Positions 28,186 through 38,200 of a stretch of 64,000 nucleotides of DNA are shown in pieces; position 1 is the first letter of the stretch, and each line of letters begins with the position of its first letter. The DNA comes from Spirochaetota bacterium (GTDB taxonomy: Bacteria > Spirochaetota > Brachyspiria > Brachyspirales > JACRPF01), in NCBI GenBank assembly GCA_016214035.1, contig JACRPF010000018.1:1-64000 (forward strand), given 5' to 3'. The notes beneath the pieces are model-generated. The model saw only the letters and a program-made list of their open reading frames with translations. It had not been told where the DNA came from and did not search any database. A program made the position numbers and the translations under genes.

Positions 28186-31100
28186 ATGAGAACCTGTATC
28201 GTCACCGGTTTCTTTCTGCTGATCGCCGGAATAATTCTCTGCGGTCAAACGTACACGTACCCGTACTCATATGTGCATTGTAAACTTTCGGGCATCGCCA
28301 GCGGTATTGAACTGACGCCCGGCGAGATATCCACCGGAGGCAAGGCGAATTATCAGACTTGGCAGCCGGAGGACAGGCAGCGCAAAGGCTTGGACATCGA
28401 ATTCCCCGCCGTCACGAATGCATGGACGAAAGCAAGCTTATCGTGGAAAGCGGACAAGGACGGCATCGTCAGACTGACGCTGATGGGTCCGTATCTCAAG
28501 GAAAACGGTAAAAATAAAAAAATTCAGGTCTGTTATGACGACGTCGAGATCGACGGCAGCATCATCAACGGCGACTTCGAGACGGAAGCGGACGGACATC
28601 CGAAGGGATGGTCGTTCTATCCGTCAAAGAGTAAAGATAATGAGCCGCACCTCATCCGCGGGCGCGGCGTAAACGGCAGCACGGCTATAATCACATGGCA
28701 TGACGCCCCGTACTATCAGGATATTCAGGTAAAGAAGGATGAGACAATCACGCTGCGGCTGAAAATACGGCTTGCCGATGCGCTCGATCGAGCGCTCGCC
28801 GACGATTCGGCAACCATGCTTGACCTGAAAGAACATGCAAATATGGGCTTCACCGATACGTCCGCCGGCGACGGAAAAGGCGGCTGGAGCGATCAGGGAC
28901 CGGACAATGACCTTCGAGCATTCGATCCGTCACGTTCCGATTTCGGCGGCGTGCCGTTCAGAATTGTGAATCCCGAAAAAAACGGCGGGTGTGCCGTGTT
29001 GAGCTTCCGCGGGGCCACACTGAACGTACCGCTTACTGAAGCGAAAATATCGCTTGAGAAACCTGCCGCTCATCGCTATCTGTATCTGCTGCATACCACA
29101 TGCTTCAACCAGACAAAAGACAATGTCGGCACCGTGACCGTAGCGCTTGCTGACGGTACATCACGAACTATCGAAATCAAGTCCGGACGTGACGTTGCAG
29201 ACTGGTGGGGTGCGGGCACTCTCACGAACGGCGCGGTGGTGCACAAGCAGGCGAACCGGGATGCCACGGTCGGGCTGTACCTGTCCCGCTTTGACCTCGG
29301 CGAAAACGTCCCGGTAAGCGCCGTCACATTCAAAACAACCGGCACCGCAATCTGGATAGTTGTTGGAGCCACCTTGAGTACAACGGATATTCCGCTTCCG
29401 AAAGATGCAAACTGGAAAGTTACCGCGGGTGATCAATGGAAACAAATCGATCTTTCCGAGGTACGAATTGCCGCGGGAAGTGCGCTCGATTTCTCCGGTC
29501 TCGTCGAAGCCGGACCGGCGGGACGCTACGGCCGCGTGAAAACACTTCCGGGCGGAGCACTCACATTCGCCGCACGACCCGAAAAACCTGTACGTTTTTT
29601 CGCCTTCCAGATACTCGTCAATCATCTCTTCGAACAGCGCGGTTCATCACTGGAAGCGCCCACTGAAGAGGCAACGCGCGCCAATATAAAAGAATGGGCT
29701 GCGATGGTACGGCGTCAGGGATACAACATGGTGCGCCTGCAGGCCATCGACCTCTATCTCATGGCAAAGACAAAAAACGACTGCGAGTTCAATCCGGTAA
29801 ATCATGACCGCTTCGAATACCTCGTACACCGGCTTAAAGAAGAAGGCATTTACGTGGGTGTTGATGCGATGAGCTTCATCGGTTACCGGGCCGTGGGTTG
29901 GAGCGATGGCTGGGCAAAAGCCTACGGCAAGCGCTTTCTTGTCGACGAAGACGCGCGTATGAACTGGAAAACCGGCGTTACCGCGATGATGACGCACGTA
30001 AACCCGTACACCGGCACGGCGCTCACCAAGGATCCGATGGTCGTGTATGTGACCTGTTTCAACGAACAGGATCTCTGGCTGTTTAAAGACCCGGCGTTTT
30101 CGCAGCCGGACGTCAAACCGCTCGCCGAACGGCAGTGGCGGCTATTCCTTGCGGAACGCTATAAAGACAGGGCGGGAGATCTTGCAAATACATGGGGCAA
30201 TTCGGACGCGGCTTCACTTCCTTTGTACACACTTGCGCAAATGTCAGGCGGCGGAAATCGCGCCGAGGATATCGCACGCTTTCTGTTCAAGCTTGAGGAC
30301 GATATCACCGTGTGGTATCTGGATATCCTGAAAGCCATCGGCTATGACGGGCTTACCGTGCAGTATGATGTGATCAGCCAGTACCTGCATCATGCGGTGC
30401 ATAACCGCACCACAGCGGTGGCCAATCACGGTTATCATGCGCATCCGTCCGACGGTTCAAATCCAGGATCACGCGCGACACAGGATGGTGCCGTTAAGGA
30501 TGCCGCAGCATATTTCCGTTCACGCGCCGCGGCACGCTTCACCGACAGGCCGTTCTTCATCACTGAATACGGCACGCCGTACTGGCACCGCTACCGCCAC
30601 GAAGAAGGGCTGCTCTTTCCGGCATATGCGGCGCTGCAGGGTTTTCAGGCGATCACCGTGCACGCGCAGGCCGTTGTACTGAGCGTTCCAATCGGGATAA
30701 ACGACTTCTCCGTGGGACGTGATCCGGTCAACCGGGCGAATCAGGTTATGGCGACCATGCTCTATGGACGCGGCGATGTTGCGACATCAAAACATCTCGT
30801 TGAAATAACCGTCGATGACAAATGGGTTTTCAGCGGCGGTAATGCGTTTAAAAGCGTTGACAGCGGACTGAGCCGCATCGCATATCTATCGGGGCTCGGC
30901 CTGCGCTACGAAGGACGTCCGATACCCGAAGGCATTCCGCCTGCACCCAAAGCCGACATGACGATCAGGACATCGGGCGGCGGCGAGATCGTCGCAACTG
31001 AAATGACGGCGGCAACGGTTGACGCGACGAATTCTGACACCGCAAGCCGCGCCATCAATGAGATGAAGCGCCGGGGTATTCTGCCGGCAGACAACAAGAC

Positions 31101-31608
31101 CTATCATGAACGCGGTGTGTATCAAAGCGACACCGGGGAAATAATGCTTGAAACCTGGACGCAGCGTTTTTCCGTTGTCACACCGAAGTCATGCGGCGTA
31201 GCCATCAAGCCGGGCACAACCGGCATCGCGGGAGCCATCATCTCCGCAGCTTCAAGTGTAGCGGCCGCGGTTGGCGTCGGGTCGCTTGACGGGAAAACGA
31301 TAACCGAGAGCGGGCATCTGCTCATCGTGTACGCGACAGACGCGGTCAATAGCGGACATGAGACGTCGGCAGACCGTGTGGTACTGCGCAATATCGGGAA
31401 ACTGCCGATACTGGTTGAAACGGGAAAACTCGCGGTCACGATACGCAATAACGCAAAGACACTTCGCTGTCACGCGCTCGGTATGGACGGAAGCCGCCGT
31501 GAAGAGGTCGCCGTGAAGGTCAAAGACGACGGGACGATATCGCTCGATGTAGATACGTCAAAATTAAAAAAGGGACCGGCGTTCTATTTCGAACTGATCG
31601 CGGAATAA
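28186..31608 (+). CDS. Secreted clan GH-A glycoside hydrolase-like protein
   Basis: 1,140 residues from the ATG at 28186 (GTGAGG five bases upstream; a GTG two codons earlier is less likely). A signal peptide (MRTCIVTGFFLLIAGIILCG) is followed by about 440 residues of beta-rich, carbohydrate-binding-like sequence, including NGDFETEADGHPKGWSF as in CBM4-like modules. A TIM-barrel region from about 490 to 860 follows. VTCFNEQDLW near 624 has the Asn-Glu of the clan-A acid/base, and FFITEYGTPYW near 789 holds a good nucleophile Glu. The last 250 residues are beta-rich. Distant kin of GH5/GH42-type enzymes; no known family was firmly recognised and the substrate is unknown. It stands alone, outside the main carbohydrate block. 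Confidence 0.7.
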   Translation: MRTCIVTGFFLLIAGIILCGQTYTYPYSYVHCKLSGIASGIELTPGEISTGGKANYQTWQPEDRQRKGLDIEFPAVTNAWTKASLSWKADKDGIVRLTLMGPYLKENGKNKKIQVCYDDVEIDGSIINGDFETEADGHPKGWSFYPSKSKDNEPHLIRGRGVNGSTAIITWHDAPYYQDIQVKKDETITLRLKIRLADALDRALADDSATMLDLKEHANMGFTDTSAGDGKGGWSDQGPDNDLRAFDPSRSDFGGVPFRIVNPEKNGGCAVLSFRGATLNVPLTEAKISLEKPAAHRYLYLLHTTCFNQTKDNVGTVTVALADGTSRTIEIKSGRDVADWWGAGTLTNGAVVHKQANRDATVGLYLSRFDLGENVPVSAVTFKTTGTAIWIVVGATLSTTDIPLPKDANWKVTAGDQWKQIDLSEVRIAAGSALDFSGLVEAGPAGRYGRVKTLPGGALTFAARPEKPVRFFAFQILVNHLFEQRGSSLEAPTEEATRANIKEWAAMVRRQGYNMVRLQAIDLYLMAKTKNDCEFNPVNHDRFEYLVHRLKEEGIYVGVDAMSFIGYRAVGWSDGWAKAYGKRFLVDEDARMNWKTGVTAMMTHVNPYTGTALTKDPMVVYVTCFNEQDLWLFKDPAFSQPDVKPLAERQWRLFLAERYKDRAGDLANTWGNSDAASLPLYTLAQMSGGGNRAEDIARFLFKLEDDITVWYLDILKAIGYDGLTVQYDVISQYLHHAVHNRTTAVANHGYHAHPSDGSNPGSRATQDGAVKDAAAYFRSRAAARFTDRPFFITEYGTPYWHRYRHEEGLLFPAYAALQGFQAITVHAQAVVLSVPIGINDFSVGRDPVNRANQVMATMLYGRGDVATSKHLVEITVDDKWVFSGGNAFKSVDSGLSRIAYLSGLGLRYEGRPIPEGIPPAPKADMTIRTSGGGEIVATEMTAATVDATNSDTASRAINEMKRRGILPADNKTYHERGVYQSDTGEIMLETWTQRFSVVTPKSCGVAIKPGTTGIAGAIISAASSVAAAVGVGSLDGKTITESGHLLIVYATDAVNSGHETSADRVVLRNIGKLPILVETGKLAVTIRNNAKTLRCHALGMDGSRREEVAVKVKDDGTISLDVDTSKLKKGPAFYFELIAE

Positions 31609-31667
31609 GTATCGGCGGTCAGTAATCGCAGTCAAACGATCCTATGCCTGTGCAGTCAGCGCTATCT

Positions 31668-33125
31668 TCAGAACAGGAAGTTGCAATATAATCGCGGATT
31701 GACGCCGAGAAAGTTATAGAAATCGATTGTTGAGAGCGTGAACGACACATCGAATTTCACCGACAGCTTCGGCATATCGATGATGCTCAGCCCCAGCAAT
31801 GGCGTGACAAATAATCCGTTGCCCCGATTATTGATGTTGATGCCGCCCGCCTTCATGCCGTAATACGGAATGAACATGTTCCTGCTGAGCGACGCGGGGC
31901 TTTCGAATGAGATGTCGAATCCGAGCAGATAGGTGAAAAAGAGCGTTGCGTTCGTGTTCACATCAAAATTATGATAAAACCCGAACTCGGCGTATATCGA
32001 ATAACGTCCGGCAAGATCGCTTGAACGTTCAGCATTATCCCGTAATGCATTGATGAAATTGAAATGAAAATCACCGCCCGCATACATCCGAGGCTGATTC
32101 ATAAACCAGTATGCACCGCCGCTGAAGCCGGGCATGAGATACGTCGTGAATGAATTGCCCTTTCGCCGATACGATGAACCGCTGTATGAAGAGCGACCCT
32201 GATAACTATCGAGATCGCGTGCGTATTCAGCATACGTCTTGTTCATCTTTGTCTTCACCCGTGTGGAGAGCACGTAGTAGCGGTAATTTTTCTCGTAGAT
32301 GAAACGTTCCGGCCGCGCATCGTCACCGGGTTTCCCGAACGCCAAAGTTATCGTTGCCACCCTACCCGTCCCCTCGGTCCTGATGATACCCTTCATCTTT
32401 CCGAGTTTATTGGAAACGGACATCTCCACCGTCACATCGATGCCCATCGGCGATTGATTCGTCAGAAGCTCGAATGTTCCCGCGAACAGATCGCCCGCGG
32501 AAGGGTCGTAGACGAGGATGGTGCGGTCTGCATACGATATCTTTATTTCACGGTCGATGCTCCCGGTACCGCCGGAATTCCAGGTGCCGTCTATATCAAA
32601 AAGGTCCGCAGTGCCGGTAATGCGCTCCTCATTACGCACTGAGGGGCGGGCAAGTTCACGTTCATAATCCTCATATTTTTTCGTCCGGTTTGTCGCGCGA
32701 TTCGAAAGAACGTAGTAGCGGCCGAACCGGCTGGCGGTGAAATTGGCGGGACGCGTTTCATCACCGGGCCTCGCCAGTGCGAGATACAGCGCAACCGTGT
32801 TATCGTTACGCTCCGCCTTCACAACACCCTTAATCCGTTTACCCACATTGTTGGGCTGATGCGAGCGCTCGATGATGATATCAATATCCGCATACAGCGC
32901 ATTGGCTACAAGCTCGAACCGGCCTGCAAAGAGTTCATCTGCGGCGGCGTCGAACACGATGATGTAACGCTGCTGCAGCGACACCTGTATCTCCCGCGTA
33001 TCATTACGCGACCCGCTTACGTTATACCAGAGTCCGTCGATCTCGCCGATATCGGCGGCTACATTGGGCGCCGGCATGGCAATTGCGGCACACACAACCG
33101 ACAGAAACAGCATGCGTTTAATCAT
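31668..33125 (-). CDS. Outer-membrane-type protein with a duplicated N-terminal domain
   Basis: 485 residues with a signal peptide. I do not recognise a named family. Two homologous domains follow each other at about residues 25-155 and 170-305. Both run I-D-G-x-W, then a REI-x-x-S stretch, then a motif of the type I-V-F/Y-D followed by DELFAGRFEL or GDLFAGTFEL. Each has G-K then I-K/x-G, then A-x-G/P-GD followed by RYYVLS. Each domain looks like a small beta-barrel. The remaining 180 residues look like an outer-membrane barrel, ending in LYCNFLF with a terminal Phe. AAAGGAG precedes the ATG. It is divergent from GAPDH and stands alone. Confidence 0.65.
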   Translation of the reverse strand: MIKRMLFLSVVCAAIAMPAPNVAADIGEIDGLWYNVSGSRNDTREIQVSLQQRYIIVFDAAADELFAGRFELVANALYADIDIIIERSHQPNNVGKRIKGVVKAERNDNTVALYLALARPGDETRPANFTASRFGRYYVLSNRATNRTKKYEDYERELARPSVRNEERITGTADLFDIDGTWNSGGTGSIDREIKISYADRTILVYDPSAGDLFAGTFELLTNQSPMGIDVTVEMSVSNKLGKMKGIIRTEGTGRVATITLAFGKPGDDARPERFIYEKNYRYYVLSTRVKTKMNKTYAEYARDLDSYQGRSSYSGSSYRRKGNSFTTYLMPGFSGGAYWFMNQPRMYAGGDFHFNFINALRDNAERSSDLAGRYSIYAEFGFYHNFDVNTNATLFFTYLLGFDISFESPASLSRNMFIPYYGMKAGGININNRGNGLFVTPLLGLSIIDMPKLSVKFDVSFTLSTIDFYNFLGVNPRLYCNFLF

Positions 33126-33151
33126 GGGAGACTCCTTTCGCTGACACCGTA

Positions 33152-33179
33152 ATTATAGGACGTCCGCATGAAAACACAA
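33152..33179 (-). promoter_or_regulatory. Promoter for the duplicated-domain protein gene
   Basis: Minus strand TTGTGT (33174-33179), a 16-base spacer and TATAAT (33152-33157), about 27 bases before the ATG at 33125. Confidence 0.55.
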
Positions 33180-33213
33180 GCAGGTAAAGACAGAATATTT
33201 TTTTGTTTTTTGA

Positions 33214-34345
<1,132 letters not shown>

Positions 34346-34364
34346 TTCCCGTTTCGGAATTACA

Positions 34365-34403
34365 AACGTCGGGTTGCGGAAACGCTTCCCGGCGTTTTTT
34401 TTT
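34365..34403 (+). terminator. Rho-independent terminator of the GAPDH gene
   Basis: AACGTCGGG (34365-34373) pairs with CCCGGCGTT (34388-34396) with one G-U wobble. An inner GCG/CGC pair extends the stem, and a run of nine T follows (34395-34403). Confidence 0.9.
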
Positions 34404-34485
34404 ATACCGGCCTTGACGTTATACCTGAACAGATTATACTCTGCATCGGCCGCATAACGCAGCACACAATCATCACGAGGGCATC

Positions 34486-35217
34486 ATGAGCATACTAACA
34501 ATTGCAGCAGAAAATTTTGAAAAACTCGTGCGCAACCCCTACCCCGGACGCGGCATCGTACTCGGGGCGGCGAAGAACGGGACGCTCGCACAGGTCTACT
34601 GGATAATGGGACGGAGCGAGGGCAGCCGCAACCGCATCTTCACCCGCGAGGCGGACGGCTCCGTGAAAACCGAGGCGTTCGACACGAGCAAGATGAAAGA
34701 CGCCGACCTGTCGCTCATCATCTATCACCCCGTACGGACGTTCGGCACAAAGCACATCGTAACCAACGGCGACCAGACCGACACGATATTCGACGCGGTA
34801 AAACAGGGCGGCACCTTCGAAAGCGCGCTTGATACGCGCATCTACGAACACGACAAACCGAATTACACGCCGCGCATCTCAGGCATCACCGACACTGCGG
34901 ACACGGTGCATCGTTACAAACTCGCCATTGTAAAGACCATCGGCAACGATCCGGAGCACTATGTGCGTAATGAATTCAAGTTCAACGCGCCTATCCCGGG
35001 TATCGGACACTGCATCACCACGTATCAGGGCGACGGGAATCCGCTCCCGTCATTCGATGGGGAACCGTATCCGCTCCCGATATCCGACACCATCGACGAG
35101 ACACTCGACGCATACTGGAAACGCCTCGACGCGGCCAACCGTGTATCACTCCTCGTAAAGTTCATCGATCCGAAAACGGGTACGTCCGATATGAGGATTG
35201 TCAACCGGAACAAATAA
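34486..35217 (+). CDS. IMP cyclohydrolase (PurO-like)
   Basis: 243 residues with the pattern of the archaeal-type IMP cyclohydrolase family: NPYPGRGIVLG near residue 17, VYWIMGRSEGSRNR, YHPVRTFGTKHIVTNGDQTD and NYTPRISGI. The enzyme closes FAICAR to IMP, the last step of purine synthesis, normally done in bacteria by the C-terminal activity of PurH. It is cytoplasmic. It lies downstream of the GAPDH terminator and so has separate transcription; I saw no clear promoter. It ends nine bases before the converging alpha-2-macroglobulin gene. Family fit is good; in vivo use depends on whether the genome also has a full PurH. Confidence 0.85.
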   Translation: MSILTIAAENFEKLVRNPYPGRGIVLGAAKNGTLAQVYWIMGRSEGSRNRIFTREADGSVKTEAFDTSKMKDADLSLIIYHPVRTFGTKHIVTNGDQTDTIFDAVKQGGTFESALDTRIYEHDKPNYTPRISGITDTADTVHRYKLAIVKTIGNDPEHYVRNEFKFNAPIPGIGHCITTYQGDGNPLPSFDGEPYPLPISDTIDETLDAYWKRLDAANRVSLLVKFIDPKTGTSDMRIVNRNK

Positions 35218-35226
35218 GTTATCAGT

Positions 35227-38200
35227 TTATTCCCGTTTCACTTTCTCGCGAATGGATACCCGGTCGGACTTCGTATTGGCGTACACATCCGGGAAATACA
35301 TCGACACAGCCACCGCGGGAAGCGACTCATACGTACCCGGTATCTCCGCCCGCAGACGGTACTGGATGATGTGTTTTTCGCCGCTGAAACGGGTGAGGAA
35401 AAACACCGCCTTCTCGTCGCGGAACTCCTCATGCGACCACCAGTTCCTGCCGGACTTCCGGTTGATGATCTCGCAGCCCGCGGGAATATAGTCTTCGATC
35501 ATGATATACTCTAGCGTATTGGGTGATGACACGGTGAGTGTAACTTCTATCTCGTCGCCGGAAGTCACCCCTTGAATAATGGGCGTGCGTTCCTCGCGGA
35601 GCACCGTGCCCTGCTCATCCTTCGTTATCTTCACCGCCTGATACGAACGCTCGATCTGAATGTTCTTCGATGTAGGCGCTATCACTTTCTCATAATTGAA
35701 ATACTTCGCCGCACATGACAGATACAGCCGTCCGGTTCCGCTTTTCGTCACTGTTATCGAGTTACTGCCCGGCAGCAGTTTTTCCGCCGATATGGTCACC
35801 GATATTTTATCGGCATGGAGGCTTTTTGCGCTGATGTTGCCCTGCATGACCGGATTGCCGTTGAGCGCAACGCTGTACCAGTAATCAGCCGCAAGCTCGC
35901 CGGTGCGTTCGAGATATTCGGCGAACGCATAAACGACCTTCGCGGTGTCCTTGGTGGAAACCCAGTAATTACCCTGCTTGCGTACCATTATCCAGTTGAT
36001 GATCTTCGGGACCATCGCATCATCGGGATCATACATGGCAAGCGCGTGAAGCACATGGGTGGTCACCTCAAGGTCGTTACGCTGCCACGAGTAATAGAAT
36101 CCTTCGCCGGAGAATGAACATGACGATTCCGTCTCCGCCGCTTTGGCCTTTATCAGAGCGATGAGCTTACCCGCGCGGTCACGTTCGCCCACTTTCATGA
36201 GCGCCATCGCCAGCAATGCCCGCGCATAGGTCGTAAGTCCTTTGCTGTCATCATAAAGCTTTATGATAAGCTTTTTATCCGGCTGCGGCAGACAGGCAAT
36301 GCTGTGCGCCATATACGCTTTCGTATCGCCCGGCTTCTCGCGTTCATAGAGATGGATGAGCGCCCGCATGCCGCGGTCATAGACGTCGCTCCGCACCGGG
36401 TACTGCGCCCGCGTGAGCGAAAACCCGTACATCACATACGCGGTCATATATGCATGTGTCTCGTCGTTGTTCCACCAGCCCCAGCCGCCGTCGCCGTGCT
36501 GGAGTTCGTAGAGCCGCGCAAGCCCTTTGTCCACCATATCCGGCAGATTGCTCAGTATCGCGGGGCTCGGCAGTTTCAGCTTGGTAATTGTCCGGCCCAC
36601 GATGACGTCCGGCAGGAAACGGCTCATCGTCTGTTCAACGCACCCGTACGGATAACCGATGAGATACGGCAGTGCATCGAGCATGGATGCAGACACTGAT
36701 CCGCCGGCACTTATTGAGAGCTCATACGTTTCTTTTATCGCCGATGCCGGGAACACCATCTGCTTTGTCACCGTCTCCGATTGCGCCTTCAGCATGAACG
36801 ACTGCACATCGTTGCGCTCAAGGCCGTGGGCAAGCACGGGAATGGTAAGCTTCATCGCATCTGATTCCTCATCAGTAAGCGTTTTGAGTGTAAACGCCGC
36901 ACGGCCGGGCTTGTCCGCGGTTATGCGCCAATCATAACGATATTCGCCTCCTGGAGCGATATTCACTTTCTGACTTGGATCGCCTAAAAGTGTAACGCCA
37001 TCCGCAGCGAGGACACCGCGAACGGACTTTGCGCCGCTTAGATAATTATGCGCAATGCCGGAGATTATCATCGTGTCGTCCTGCGTGATGAAACGCGGCA
37101 CTTCAAGACGGCAGAGCAGGTTCTTAAAGGTAATATTTTCCTTTGTTCCGGAGCCCACCGCCGTTTCCTTCGTTATCGCGCGAACTGTTGTACGCCAGGT
37201 AGTGAGCGTATCGGGCATTTTTATCGCAACAACAGCCATGCCGTTTGCACCGGTACGGACAAAGGGCGACCAGAACGCGGTGTCGGGGAAGTATTCACGA
37301 AGTTCGGGTTCCTTTTCAGGCGCGCCGCCGCTATCATCGTCACTGCCGTTCTTATCCTTTTTTTTGGCAGCAGATGGAGCCGCCATCTCACGCGCAACAC
37401 TCCGCTCCTCATCGCGTACTGAACCGCCCATAGCGGACTTCGATGCCGATACACTGCGGCGTCTGCCGTAGTGGTATGCATAGAATGAATTGCCGGTATA
37501 GACGCGGTTGTTTATCTTCCCGTAAAAAGACTGGCGCATATCCTTCACGAACTCTTCCTGCAGATAATACAGCGAGGCATCCACAAGTCCGATGGATATC
37601 TCGCTGTCCACCGCTCGTCCGCGGCCGTCTGCGGTCTTTATCCTGAACGTTGCCGTTTCACCCGGCCGGTAAACTTCCTTGTCCGGCGTTATCGTCACCG
37701 TGATGAATTTCTTTTTCGGCGGCACCACCACCGGAAGCACCTTGGTGGCGATGCTGTTGTCGCGGACCATGGTCACCGAGTAATAGAAGTTCGGCGCATG
37801 CTCGTCGCGGACGCTGAAATCGACGACACCCACGCTCGATGCGAGCTTCACCACGCGATAATCGATGAGCTTTTCACCTTCATGCGTGATGAGCGCATAT
37901 GCGGATGCGTACGGCGACTGTATCATCGCCGTGCCGCTGTCACCGGGCTCGTAGCTGTCCTTATTGAAAACCACGTTCACGCCCGAATAATTGAAAAATG
38001 AATGCCATGAGTAATCGGCGACGTATACCGAACGTTCAGCTTTCACCTCGCGTCCGTTGGCATCCTTAGCGGTGAATGAAAAATAATAATTCCCGTTCTT
38101 CTTGGGCTGAAAGCGGTATATACCTTTGCCGCTCGCTTCGGTCTTTACTTTTTCCTTGCCGAGGTCCTCATTCTCCTCATGGTCTTTGCTCCAGTCCTGA

